Positions 19,870 to 28,552 of a DNA stretch of 64,000 nucleotides are shown piece after piece. Both the position numbers and the translations under genes were made by a program. The stretch is from Pseudorhodobacter wandonensis (GTDB lineage: Bacteria; Pseudomonadota; Alphaproteobacteria; Rhodobacterales; Rhodobacteraceae), in NCBI RefSeq assembly GCF_001202035.1, contig NZ_LGHT01000025.1:434001-498000 (forward strand), read 5' to 3'. The notes under the pieces are model-generated. The model made no database searches. It was not told the origin of the DNA and saw only the letters and a list, made by a program, of their open reading frames with translations. Within the stretch, counting starts at the first letter, position 1. Every line of letters begins with the position of its first letter.

Positions 19870-22560
19870 CTAAGCTTTCGGCTTTTCCAATCGCAACGGC
19901 AGTGTAACGCGAAAAGCACCGCCCCATTGCCCCGGCAAGTACGAAATCGTACCGCCCAAGTTCGCCATAACCTCTCGGCAAATCGCCAGCCCAAGCCCCG
20001 CCCCGCCGGCCTTGGTCTGATCCGTCAAACGCGCGAATTTTTCAAATATAAGCGATTGTTTATCCTTTGGAATCCCGCTGCCATTGTCAATAAAATCGAC
20101 AGTCACGCGCCCCCCTTTGCGGCGCACCGAAATGCGCAGCTCGGGTGCATCAGAATCACAATATTTCCGCGCGTTTGAGATAAGGTTAATAAACACCTGC
20201 GTCAGCCGGTCGCTGTCGGTGCGCAAAAACACCTCTTCGCCCGGCAAATCCCGATGAATCACAAAGCTGCGCTCAGGCCGCGTATGACTGGCCGATTGCA
20301 GCGCCGCATCGATCATGCTGCGCAGGCTGCTCAGATCAAGATTAAGCTGCACCGTCCCGCTTTCCAACACGCTCAAATCCAACAAATCGTCCAGCAACCG
20401 CGTCAAGCGCTTGGTTTCCTGATGAATCACCAACCCGTATTTCGTCACCAGTTCCGGCGGCAAATCCCCTTCGGTCAAAATCTCGGAAAACGCCCGGATC
20501 GAGGTCATCGGAGTGCGTAATTCATGGCTGATCTGGCTTAGAAACGCGTCTTTCTGCACCGATAATTGCGTCAGCTTGTCGTTAGCATCGCGCAACTGGC
20601 GCGCCGAGCGGGTCAGCGCGTCTTGCTGTTCTTCCAGTTTGGCCGAATACTCCATGATCTGCGCCGCCTCATTCGCCACGGCCATAAGATCCTCAACCGA
20701 AACCGCCGTCCGCCCCACAATTTGCGAGATCATCGCATGCGCGGTAGCCGCCCCCACAGCGCCTGCAAGCCTGCGTTCCAATTGTTCAATAAACCCGGCC
20801 GTAGGGTCGGGCAAATAACCCACTTTCCCCTGCATTACCGCTTGCGCCTCAAAGAACCCAAGCGCTTCGTCATCGCCCAAAATGCGCTGCGCCATCACCA
20901 ACAAGTCCTCGGCGCCCGCTTCGCCTTGTGCGGTCCAGCCCTGCCCGCCCCCCGGTTCGGCATCAAAGGCATTCACAAAGGCAGCCCCCTGCACCCGTTC
21001 AACCGGCGACGGAAAACTGACCAGAGAGCCTGCACAGAATATCAATGTATTCAATGTGATCGACCAAAACAGCGCATGGATCAACGGGTCCATACCTGTC
21101 ACGCCAAACAAGGCTTGCGGGCGCAACCACGTAATTCCGAACGGCCCCTCGGTCATCACTTGCGCCGACAATGCAGCCTCGGCCCCGAACGAGGGCAAAA
21201 ACAGCGTATAGCCCCAAATGGCAAAGCCAAAACACAGGCCCAAAACCGCGCCAACCCGCGTTGCCCCGCGCCAAAACAACCCGCCCAGCATGGCAGGCAG
21301 AATTTGCGCAACCCCAACGAAGGAAATCAGGCCAATCGACGCCAGTGCTTCCGACCCGCCAGATACCTTGTAATAGGCATAGCCGAGCGCGAGTATCGCC
21401 CCAATCGACAGCCGCCGCGACAACAGGATTAACCGCCGCACATCCCCCGGAACCGCCTTGGCCGGCCGCAGCGACAGCCAGAACGGCATAACAATATGGT
21501 TCGAAACCATCGTCGCCAGCGCGATTGACGCCACAATAACCATCGATGTCGCGCTGGAAAACCCGCCCAGAAACGCCAACATCGCAAGCCCGCCCTGCCC
21601 TTGGGCCAGCGGCAGTGTCAGCACAAACAAATCCGGATTCGCACCCTCGGGCATCAGTTCCAACCCGACGACCGCAATCGGCACCACAAACAGGCTCATG
21701 ATCATCACATATAGCGGAAAAGCCCAGCTTGCCGTGGCCAGATGCCGCTCATCACTGTTTTCCACGACAAGAACCTGAAACATCCGCGGCAAACAAATCA
21801 CCGCCGCCGCCGACAGAAAAATCAATCCCGTCCAGCGCGAGGGCTTCATGTGCCAGTTCGCCATCTCGCTGGCATCAATCCGTGCCAAAATATCGCGGGG
21901 GCCGTCGGCAATGCCCCAAACCACAAAGCACCCCACAGCAACCAGCGCGACCAGCTTTACCACCGCTTCAACAGCAATCGCCGTCACAACCCCGGTGTGC
22001 TGTTCATTCGCATCCAGATTTCGCGTGCCGAACAGAATGGTAAACACGGCCAGACCCGCCGTCACCCAGATAGAGGTCACATCGCCATTCGGCTTGGCCC
22101 AACCATCTGTCGTCGCACTGGCAAAAACCCCGAAAGACAGCGTAACCGATTGTAATTGAAGCGCGATATAGGGCGTCGCCGCCATCACGCACATCACGGT
22201 TACAATGACGCCCAAAAGGTTAGATTTGCCATATCGACTCGAAATCAAATCGGCGATCGAGGTTACGCGATGCTGCCGCCCGATCCGAACCAGCTTGCGC
22301 AGCACCCACCACCAACCGACAAACACAATCGTCGGCCCCAGATAAATCGTCAGAAACTCCAACCCCGACCGCGCCGCATAGCCCACGGCGCCATAAAACG
22401 TCCATGCCGTGCAATAAACCGACAGCGACAATGTATAGACCAGCGGCGACCGCAACCACCCCGCCGCCCCGATCTCGGCCCGCCGCTCAACGACAAAGGC
22501 CACACAAAACAGGGAAATCACATAGGCAAGCGCTGCAACGACCAGCAGATTGAACGGCAT
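19870..22560 (-). CDS. SLC5/SSS transporter-linked sensor histidine kinase
   Basis: An 896-residue hybrid. The N-terminal part (about 1-500) has roughly 13 transmembrane helices like a sodium:solute symporter. A cytoplasmic linker (about 500-640, the STAC-type region) is followed by HisKA with phospho-acceptor His679 in SQISHELRTPMTS and a HATPase domain (N box LISNARKYCDSD, G box GAGLGLAICREV). The architecture is that of CbrA/CrbS sensors, which respond to the flux or binding of a substrate such as histidine or acetate. Its start directly abuts the small membrane gene upstream, and a receiver gene is next, so the three are one operon. Confidence 0.88.
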   Translation of the reverse strand: MPFNLLVVAALAYVISLFCVAFVVERRAEIGAAGWLRSPLVYTLSLSVYCTAWTFYGAVGYAARSGLEFLTIYLGPTIVFVGWWWVLRKLVRIGRQHRVTSIADLISSRYGKSNLLGVIVTVMCVMAATPYIALQLQSVTLSFGVFASATTDGWAKPNGDVTSIWVTAGLAVFTILFGTRNLDANEQHTGVVTAIAVEAVVKLVALVAVGCFVVWGIADGPRDILARIDASEMANWHMKPSRWTGLIFLSAAAVICLPRMFQVLVVENSDERHLATASWAFPLYVMIMSLFVVPIAVVGLELMPEGANPDLFVLTLPLAQGQGGLAMLAFLGGFSSATSMVIVASIALATMVSNHIVMPFWLSLRPAKAVPGDVRRLILLSRRLSIGAILALGYAYYKVSGGSEALASIGLISFVGVAQILPAMLGGLFWRGATRVGAVLGLCFGFAIWGYTLFLPSFGAEAALSAQVMTEGPFGITWLRPQALFGVTGMDPLIHALFWSITLNTLIFCAGSLVSFPSPVERVQGAAFVNAFDAEPGGGQGWTAQGEAGAEDLLVMAQRILGDDEALGFFEAQAVMQGKVGYLPDPTAGFIEQLERRLAGAVGAATAHAMISQIVGRTAVSVEDLMAVANEAAQIMEYSAKLEEQQDALTRSARQLRDANDKLTQLSVQKDAFLSQISHELRTPMTSIRAFSEILTEGDLPPELVTKYGLVIHQETKRLTRLLDDLLDLSVLESGTVQLNLDLSSLRSMIDAALQSASHTRPERSFVIHRDLPGEEVFLRTDSDRLTQVFINLISNARKYCDSDAPELRISVRRKGGRVTVDFIDNGSGIPKDKQSLIFEKFARLTDQTKAGGAGLGLAICREVMANLGGTISYLPGQWGGAFRVTLPLRLEKPKA

Positions 22561-22830
22561 CTACTTTTTGTCCTTTGGGCTGGCTGCATCCACACCGTCA
22601 GGCTCGCTCGACAATCGCCGCGCCAAAAGGGCGGCAGAGACAATCAACAGAAACCAAACCACAAACAGGTAAATTCCGTCACTGCCGGTCTGGCGAATAT
22701 CACTCGCCTCATCCCCCCAAAGCATCGGCAAAATCAGCAAAAATGCCGCCAAAACCGGCAAAATCCGCGCGGCATCACGCAAACGGCGTTGCCGATAGGT
22801 TTGCGGTGCCAGAAAAAGCGGCCGCTTCAT
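22561..22830 (-). CDS. Small two-helix membrane protein beside the transporter-kinase
   Basis: An 89-residue protein with basic ends and two transmembrane helices (about 22-40 and 52-70). The stretch GSDGIYLFVVWFLLIVSAALLA resembles the second helix of DUF4212-type small subunits of sodium/substrate symporters. It overlaps the receiver gene by 4 nt (ATGA), and its stop abuts the kinase start. An accessory subunit of the transporter module is an inference from size and context. Confidence 0.7.
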   Translation of the reverse strand: MKRPLFLAPQTYRQRRLRDAARILPVLAAFLLILPMLWGDEASDIRQTGSDGIYLFVVWFLLIVSAALLARRLSSEPDGVDAASPKDKK

Positions 22831-23216
22831 TCCGCCCCCCGCAATGTAAGCCCGCGGCCAAGGCTGCGCACGGCCGCCAGAATTTCGGCATTGGAAAACG
22901 GCTTCGTCATAAACATATCCGCCCCCACCCGCGCCGCCGTTTCGCGGTCACGCCCCTGCCCCTTGGCCGTCAGCATCAGCACCGGCAGATCGGCAAATCC
23001 CGCACGTTGCCGCAACTGCCCCAGAATGTCATAGCCGCTTTGGCCCGGCAGCATCACATCCAAAATCAGAATGTCCGGGCGCAAGCTTACCACTTGGGCA
23101 ACCGCATCCTGACCATCGCCATATGTGCTTACCGAAAAACCGTCACGGCTCAGAATAAAGCGGATCGCCTCCGCGATATTTGGCTCATCCTCAATCAACA
23201 GTACATGTAGCCCCAT
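22827..23216 (-). CDS. Stand-alone response regulator receiver
   Basis: A 129-residue CheY-like receiver with no output domain. The acidic pair is in LLIEDEP, the phospho-acceptor is Asp53 (ILDVMLPGQSG), and the switch residues are Thr in LTAKGQG and Lys in FMTKPFS. The start at 23216 (MGLHVLLIEDEP) is preferred over an ATG three codons earlier. It is the first gene of the operon with the transporter-linked kinase and is its likely partner. Output must come through protein contact or a further phosphorelay. Confidence 0.88.
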   Translation of the reverse strand: MGLHVLLIEDEPNIAEAIRFILSRDGFSVSTYGDGQDAVAQVVSLRPDILILDVMLPGQSGYDILGQLRQRAGFADLPVLMLTAKGQGRDRETAARVGADMFMTKPFSNAEILAAVRSLGRGLTLRGAE

Positions 23217-23294
23217 ATGTCGCAACCGCCCCCCTCGCCGCGCCTGGCCCTTGGTACAAGTATTACGGGTTCACGCGCCGCTGTCAAAACGCGA

Positions 23295-24599
23295 TTAAGC
23301 CGTCTCCGCAATGATCGACGGCTCGCGCCGCGCGACACAGGCCTTGCGCGGGCAAATCCGGCAAGTGCTGCCAACCGGCACCGCAGCCTCCCGCTGCACC
23401 TCCTCGGCCGAGCCCATTTTTTCAATCAACATCGCCGCATCACGGACTTCAGGCCCAGCGAAACCGCTTGGATAATCCACCGCGCAATAGGCCCGCAGCA
23501 TAAAGTGCCACGGCGCAAGCCCCGGCATTTCAACCACGTTTAAAATCGGCTGTGACGGCCGCGACAGTGCCGAATAAAGCGGCCATAGCGGGCAGGCCGT
23601 CCCATGGCGTGGCAGCGAAAACCCCTCGACGGGTTTGCGCATGATCAAACCGCCCGCACCATCACACATCACCAAGCCCAGCTTTGACCCTTTTCGAAAC
23701 GCAAGCCTGCGAAACACCGTCAAAACATCACAGCCAAATGCATGCGCAAGGCGCAACGGGTCGTCGCCATCGCTTCCCAACAAAGCCGCCTCAAATGCCG
23801 CCAATGGCAGGCGCCTGGCATCCTCGGCCGCCTGCGCCACCCATTGCCGTGCCAGAACGCGCGCCCCCCCCGAGGCCAGCCCCGCCAGCTCTGCCGCCAA
23901 AGCCTCTGGCCCCCCGCCGCCTTCTTCCAACGCCTCAAAATGCCAGTCATGCGCGGCAAGCCAGGATTCCAGCTCCTCTTGCGGCGCTGCCAAGCCCATA
24001 TCGGCCTCTTGCTCCGATCCGTCCAGATAGGCCACCAAGGCCTCGGCCCCCGCGGCCAGACGCTCGCTATCTGTATGCAAATTGGCATGAAACCGCGCCC
24101 GCCACTCCGGCTCGATATCCTCGGTTTCCGCCAGAATGGCCGAAGTAGAGCGCACCGAACTAACCGCCGAAAGCACCTCATGCAGCGCCTGCGACAAATG
24201 CGGGTCGTGGCTTATCCGGTCATTCAGCGCCACGACCATGCGTTCCAAATGCCCGATCCTGCGGTATTGCTCTGCCAGCAAATCGGCCCAACCGGGAAAA
24301 CGCCCCAGCAATTCGTCAATCTTGCCCATCTCCGGCTTTGAGGCCAGCCCCACATTCCCCGCCGCCAGCAAATCCTGCGCCGCCGCCCCTTCGGCCCCTT
24401 CGGCCAGCACAGACGCCTCAACCCCAAGAGCGTTGGAAAGCTTGCCCAAAAGCGCACCAGAAATCTTGCGCCGGTTATGTTCGATCAAATTCAGATATGA
24501 CGCCGAAATACCAACGGCGCGTGCCAGATCGGCCTGCCCGATTCCCGCAGCAAGTCGGCGCTCTCGCACGCGGCTGCCTGTTAGTCCTGTCAACGGCAT
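23295..24599 (-). CDS. XRE-family short-chain fatty acyl regulator (ScfR-type)
   Basis: A 434-residue regulator. The N-terminal helix-turn-helix (about 10-65, RVRERRLAAGIGQADLARAV) is followed by a long regulatory region ending in the cysteine motif CRICPRKACVARREP (about 410-424). This layout fits the XRE/ScfR group that controls acetate, propionate or acyl-CoA metabolism genes. Ligand and targets cannot be read here. It lies 78 nt upstream of the receiver on the same strand and could be co-transcribed, which would link the sensor system to short-chain acid metabolism. Confidence 0.82.
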   Translation of the reverse strand: MPLTGLTGSRVRERRLAAGIGQADLARAVGISASYLNLIEHNRRKISGALLGKLSNALGVEASVLAEGAEGAAAQDLLAAGNVGLASKPEMGKIDELLGRFPGWADLLAEQYRRIGHLERMVVALNDRISHDPHLSQALHEVLSAVSSVRSTSAILAETEDIEPEWRARFHANLHTDSERLAAGAEALVAYLDGSEQEADMGLAAPQEELESWLAAHDWHFEALEEGGGGPEALAAELAGLASGGARVLARQWVAQAAEDARRLPLAAFEAALLGSDGDDPLRLAHAFGCDVLTVFRRLAFRKGSKLGLVMCDGAGGLIMRKPVEGFSLPRHGTACPLWPLYSALSRPSQPILNVVEMPGLAPWHFMLRAYCAVDYPSGFAGPEVRDAAMLIEKMGSAEEVQREAAVPVGSTCRICPRKACVARREPSIIAETA

Positions 24600-24724
24600 G
24601 CGCCCAACCTCCCCCGATTCAACAAAATTTACACCAATCGTCAGAATTTACAATTCCAGTAAAACCCAAATCATCTATCTCTAAATATCCATATCCGGAC
24701 GGTTCCGCCAAACCAGCGGCCAAA

Positions 24725-24758
24725 GAAAAAGGGGGCGCACCATCACAGGCACGCCCCC
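24725..24758 (-). terminator. Terminator of the pyrimidine / ABC transporter operon
   Basis: On the minus strand, GGGGGCG...CGCCCCC with a 14-nt interior is followed by TTTTT. It lies 22 nt after the stop of the substrate-binding protein gene. Confidence 0.85.
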
Positions 24759-24779
24759 ATCCAGTTTTGTTATATGCCT

Positions 24780-25766
24780 TTACTTCAACGCTTTATCGGT
24801 GATCGCCATCGTATAGGCGCCCTCAGGCGTTTTGGAAATCACAGGGTCCGACCCACCAGCCAACAACGTCGCAACCGTGCGGTCATAATCAGCCAAATCC
24901 AACGCACCATTCGATCCGGCGGTCAGCTTGGCAACCTCCGACATCATCCGCTTTTGGTGGCCCTCGGTCTGCGCGCCGGTCTCGTCATTGTCCAGCACGA
25001 TCATCGCCGCCTCGTCAGTGTTCTCCTCGGCGTATTTCCAACCTTTCATGCTGGCCCGCACAAAGCGCACCATCTTATCCTCAAAGGCTGGGTCGGCCAG
25101 ATTGGCCTCAAGCGCGTAAAGCCCGTCTTCCAACGTCGCCACACCCTGATCTTCATATTTGAACGTCACCAGATCATCGGCCGAAATGCCGGCATCGATG
25201 ACCTGCCAATATTCATTATAGGTCATGGTCGAAATACAGGCTGCCTGCTTTTGCAACAGCGGATCGACGTTGAAGCCCTGCTTCAACACCTCCACCCCGT
25301 CCGCGCCACCGGTTGTCGGAATGCCCAAAGTTCCCATCCAGCTCAGGAATGGATATTCGTTGCCATAGAACCAAACGCCCAGCGTTTTGCCTTTGAAATC
25401 TTCAGGCGTCTTGATGCCGGTTTCCTTCAAACAGGTCAGCATCATGCCCGAGTGTTTAAACGGCTGTGCAATGTTCACCACCGGCGCGCCTTGCTCACGT
25501 GCGGCCAGCGCCGATGGCATCCAATCCACCATCACATCCGCGCCACCGCCCATCAATACCTGCACCGGCGCCACATCCGGCCCACCTGGCTTGATAGTCA
25601 CGTTCAGGCCCTCATCCTTGTAATAGCCCTTTTCCAGCGCCACATAATAGCCCGCAAACTGCGCCTGCGTGACCCATTTCAATTGCAAGGTCACGTCATC
25701 TTCGGCTTGCGCTGCCCCCGCCAAAGCAAACGCCGCCAAAGCCCCTGTCAGAATCTTTTTCATCAT
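24780..25766 (-). CDS. ABC transporter substrate-binding protein (NMT1/THI5-like)
   Basis: A 328-residue periplasmic protein with a clear signal peptide (AFALAGAAQA, cleavage about 22). QLKWVTQAQFAGYYVALEKGYYKDEGLNVTI is the diagnostic start of the NMT1/THI5 (ThiY/SsuA-like) fold, which binds pyrimidines, sulfonates and similar heterocycles. It sits at the end of an operon with dihydropyrimidinase and a ureidopropionase-type hydrolase, so a pyrimidine, dihydropyrimidine or hydantoin ligand is likely by context. A terminator follows. Confidence 0.88.
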   Translation of the reverse strand: MMKKILTGALAAFALAGAAQAEDDVTLQLKWVTQAQFAGYYVALEKGYYKDEGLNVTIKPGGPDVAPVQVLMGGGADVMVDWMPSALAAREQGAPVVNIAQPFKHSGMMLTCLKETGIKTPEDFKGKTLGVWFYGNEYPFLSWMGTLGIPTTGGADGVEVLKQGFNVDPLLQKQAACISTMTYNEYWQVIDAGISADDLVTFKYEDQGVATLEDGLYALEANLADPAFEDKMVRFVRASMKGWKYAEENTDEAAMIVLDNDETGAQTEGHQKRMMSEVAKLTAGSNGALDLADYDRTVATLLAGGSDPVISKTPEGAYTMAITDKALK

Positions 25767-25787
25767 CCGTCTCCCATGTTGGGCCGA

Positions 25788-26729
25788 TTACCGGCCTCTC
25801 TGTGAAGGGTGCCAGAACGTCACCCCTTTTTCTATCATCGCCACGACACCGTAAAACGCCGATCCCGCCACGGCTGCCACCGCAATCTCGGACCAAACCA
25901 TATCAAGGCCAAGCCTCCCGACCTCGGTACTGATGCGAAACCCCATGCCTTGCGTCGGACTGCCGAAAAATTCAGCAACAATCGCGCCAATCATCGCCAA
26001 AGTGGTCGCAATTTTAAGCCCGTTAAACATGAATGGCATCGCCGCTGGCAGACGCAGCTTGAACAGGCCTTGCCAATAGCTTGCCGAATATGTCGCCATC
26101 AAATCGCGCTGCATCGCATCTGTCGCCCGCAGCCCCGCGACGGTGTTTACCAGCATCGGGAAAAAAACCATCACCACGACCACCGCCGCCTTGGATTGCC
26201 AGTCAAACCCGAACCACATCACCAAAATCGGCGCAATTCCGACAATCGGCAACGCGGCAATGAAATTGCCCACCGGCAACAACCCGCGCTGCAAAAACAG
26301 TGACCGGTCTACCGCAATCGCCGTCAGAACCGCAGCGCTACAACCCATCACATAGCCGCTTAACGCGCCTTTCACGAAGGTCTGCACAAAATCGGCCCAA
26401 AGCACATCAAGACTGCTACCAAACCGCGCGGCTATCGCCAACGGCCCCGGCAAAATCACCGAAGGCACAGCAAACATATCCACCACCAGCTGCCACAAGG
26501 CCAACACCGTCAGCCCAAAAATCACCGGCACCAGCCGCATCGCCCAACGGCCGCCAATCAGCGACAAACCATGGTTCAAGACCCAAGCCCCCAACCAGAC
26601 CCCCAGCAAAATCGATACCCGCACATCCCAGGCCAACAGTGCCACAACACCGCCGGTCAGCATCAACAGCGCGTCCAACCCGAACAGCCAATCCGTCCAA
26701 CGCCGCGTCACATCCGCCGATCCGCTCAT
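25788..26729 (-). CDS. ABC transporter permease (first of two)
   Basis: A 313-residue inner-membrane protein with eight or so helices; the two extra N-terminal helices (about 15-75) precede the usual BPD_transp_1 core. The EAA-like loop reads SASYWQGLFKLRLPAAMPFMFNGLKIA. The start at 26729 overlaps the stop of the other permease (ATGA); a longer upstream frame lies inside that gene. It probably forms a heterodimer with the neighbouring permease. Confidence 0.88.
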   Translation of the reverse strand: MSGSADVTRRWTDWLFGLDALLMLTGGVVALLAWDVRVSILLGVWLGAWVLNHGLSLIGGRWAMRLVPVIFGLTVLALWQLVVDMFAVPSVILPGPLAIAARFGSSLDVLWADFVQTFVKGALSGYVMGCSAAVLTAIAVDRSLFLQRGLLPVGNFIAALPIVGIAPILVMWFGFDWQSKAAVVVVMVFFPMLVNTVAGLRATDAMQRDLMATYSASYWQGLFKLRLPAAMPFMFNGLKIATTLAMIGAIVAEFFGSPTQGMGFRISTEVGRLGLDMVWSEIAVAAVAGSAFYGVVAMIEKGVTFWHPSQRGR

Positions 26730-27619
26730 GCCGCCATCCCCATCCGCGCCAGCACCCGCGATTGCACTAGGCCCACAACCCCTACCATGCCCGCAGCCAG
26801 CAATGACGCCACCACCAGCGTCGCCCAAATCTGTATCGTCTGCCCGTAATAAGATCCGGCCAACAGCCGCGTCCCCAAACCGGCCCCACCCAAAGGCAGC
26901 TCGGCCACAATCGTCCCGACAAAAGACGCCGCAACCCCCACTTTAAGCGACGCAAACAAATACGGCATCGAGGCCGGCAACCGCAGCTTCCACAAGCCCT
27001 GCGCCGCACTGGCATTATAGGTCCGCAACAAATCCAACTGCATCCCGTCAGGGCTGCGCAACCCTTTCACCATGCCCACAACCACCGGGAAAAAGCTCAA
27101 ATACGCTGCAATAATTGCCTTAGGCACCAAGCCTGCCACCCCGACCGAGTTCAAAACCACAATGATCATCGGCGCAATCGCCACAATCGGAATGGTCTGG
27201 CTGGCAATCGCCCAAGGCATCACAGACGCATCCATCGCGCGGTTATGCACAATCCCCACCGCCAGCAAAATCCCAAAGCCCGAACCAATCACAAACCCCA
27301 ACATCGTCGCTGACAAAGTGACCCAAGCATGCAGTACCAGCCCACGGTTCGACAGGCTTCCCGACTGCACAATCCCGCGCCGCCCCGCAACTTCCTCGCC
27401 CCAAGTCAGCTTCCAAAACTCCGCCACCACCTGATGCGGCGCAGGCAAAACCGGCCGCTCTTGGTGCATCGCTTTCGGCACAATCTCCGCCCAACCAATC
27501 TCAGATCCCGCCCGCGCCGCTTGGTCCCGCTCCCACTGCGCATTCATCCCGACAGCCGCAGCATACCAAAGCGCCACAATCACCCCAACCACCACCAAAA
27601 CCGGCGCAAAGGACTTCAT
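26726..27619 (-). CDS. ABC transporter permease (second of two)
   Basis: A 297-residue permease with an N-terminal anchor helix (about 5-25), a periplasmic stretch, and a BPD_transp_1 core containing NASAAQGLWKLRLPASMPYLFASL, the ATPase-docking loop. It is clearly homologous to but distinct from the adjacent permease. Its ATG at 27619 lies directly after repeat element B, whose G-rich end (GGGGGGAG) provides the ribosome site. Confidence 0.88.
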   Translation of the reverse strand: MKSFAPVLVVVGVIVALWYAAAVGMNAQWERDQAARAGSEIGWAEIVPKAMHQERPVLPAPHQVVAEFWKLTWGEEVAGRRGIVQSGSLSNRGLVLHAWVTLSATMLGFVIGSGFGILLAVGIVHNRAMDASVMPWAIASQTIPIVAIAPMIIVVLNSVGVAGLVPKAIIAAYLSFFPVVVGMVKGLRSPDGMQLDLLRTYNASAAQGLWKLRLPASMPYLFASLKVGVAASFVGTIVAELPLGGAGLGTRLLAGSYYGQTIQIWATLVVASLLAAGMVGVVGLVQSRVLARMGMAA

Positions 27620-27621
27620 GC

Positions 27622-27700
27622 TCCCCCCGCTTTCTGTTCGGCACAAATATCCTCAAGGGGGGAATTGGCGGTCACGCCAAGGGGGGACAGAATGTCCCCC
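27622..27700. repeat. Intergenic TTTCTGTTCGGC / AAATATCC element, copy B
   Basis: Core TTTCTGTTCGGCACAAATAT plus CCTCAAGGGGGG. It is followed by two hairpins, TTGGCG-GTCA-CGCCAA (27665-27680) and GGGGGACA-GAA-TGTCCCCC (27682-27700). The layout equals copy A but the stems differ in sequence. It separates the ATPase and permease genes within one operon. Confidence 0.7.
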
Positions 27701-27718
27701 GCAAGCGCAGTCAATAGA

Positions 27719-28501
27719 TCAATCATCATAGGAATGCCCCGCCCGCAAACCATCGCGCACCCGATGCGCGACTGCAATAAACTCGGGGCTGTCACGAATA
27801 TCCAGCGGACGCTCGCGCGGCAAAGGGCTCTCGATCACATCCGCAATCCGCCCGGGCCGCGGGCTCATCACCACGATCTTGGTGCTCAGATATACCGCCT
27901 CAGGGATCGAATGCGTCACAAACGCTATCGTCTTCTCTGTCCGCGCCCATAGCGCCAGCAACTGCTCATTCAGATGGTCGCGTACAATTTCATCCAGCGC
28001 GCCAAAAGGCTCATCCATCAGCAAAATATCGGCATCAAAGGCCAGCGCCCGCGCAATGCTTGCCCGCTGCTGCATCCCCCCCGATAACTGCCACGGGTAC
28101 TTCTTGCCAAATCCCTTCAGGTCCACCAGTTCCAGAACCCGCTCCACCCGCTCGGCCTGCTCTTGTTTGGAAAACCCCATAATCTCCAACGGCAAACGGA
28201 TATTCCCGCCGATCGTCCGCCAAGGGTAAAGCCCCGCCGCCTGAAACACATAGCCATAGGCCCGCGCCTGCCTTGCCGCCTCGGCGCTCATCCCGTTCAC
28301 GGTCAGGCTACCCTCGGTCGGGGTTTCCAGCGCCGCCATACAGCGCAAAAACGTGGTCTTGCCGCAGCCCGACGGCCCGATAAAAGAGACAAAATCCCCT
28401 TTCTCAATCACCAAATCCACGCCCTTTAGTGCGTGCACCGGCCCGTCACCCGTCTGAAACGTCAGCCCGACGCCTTTTGCTTCAATCACCGTATCCGGCA
28501 T
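27719..28501 (-). CDS. ABC transporter ATP-binding protein (SsuB/TauB-type)
   Basis: A 260-residue ATPase. Walker A GPSGCGKTT is at 42-50, signature LSGGMQQRASIARAL from 139, and Walker B LLMDEPFGALDEI from 160. YVFQAAGLYPWRT and FVTHSIPEAVYL are typical of the nitrate/sulfonate/taurine/pyrimidine importer branch. It is encoded 51 nt after the dihydropyrimidinase and serves the two permeases and the NMT1-type binding protein. Confidence 0.92.
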   Translation of the reverse strand: MPDTVIEAKGVGLTFQTGDGPVHALKGVDLVIEKGDFVSFIGPSGCGKTTFLRCMAALETPTEGSLTVNGMSAEAARQARAYGYVFQAAGLYPWRTIGGNIRLPLEIMGFSKQEQAERVERVLELVDLKGFGKKYPWQLSGGMQQRASIARALAFDADILLMDEPFGALDEIVRDHLNEQLLALWARTEKTIAFVTHSIPEAVYLSTKIVVMSPRPGRIADVIESPLPRERPLDIRDSPEFIAVAHRVRDGLRAGHSYDD

Positions 28502-28552
28502 AAACTGCTCTTCTCTCTACACAAATCCCTCAACCTTGCTCGCCCAGTCCCA

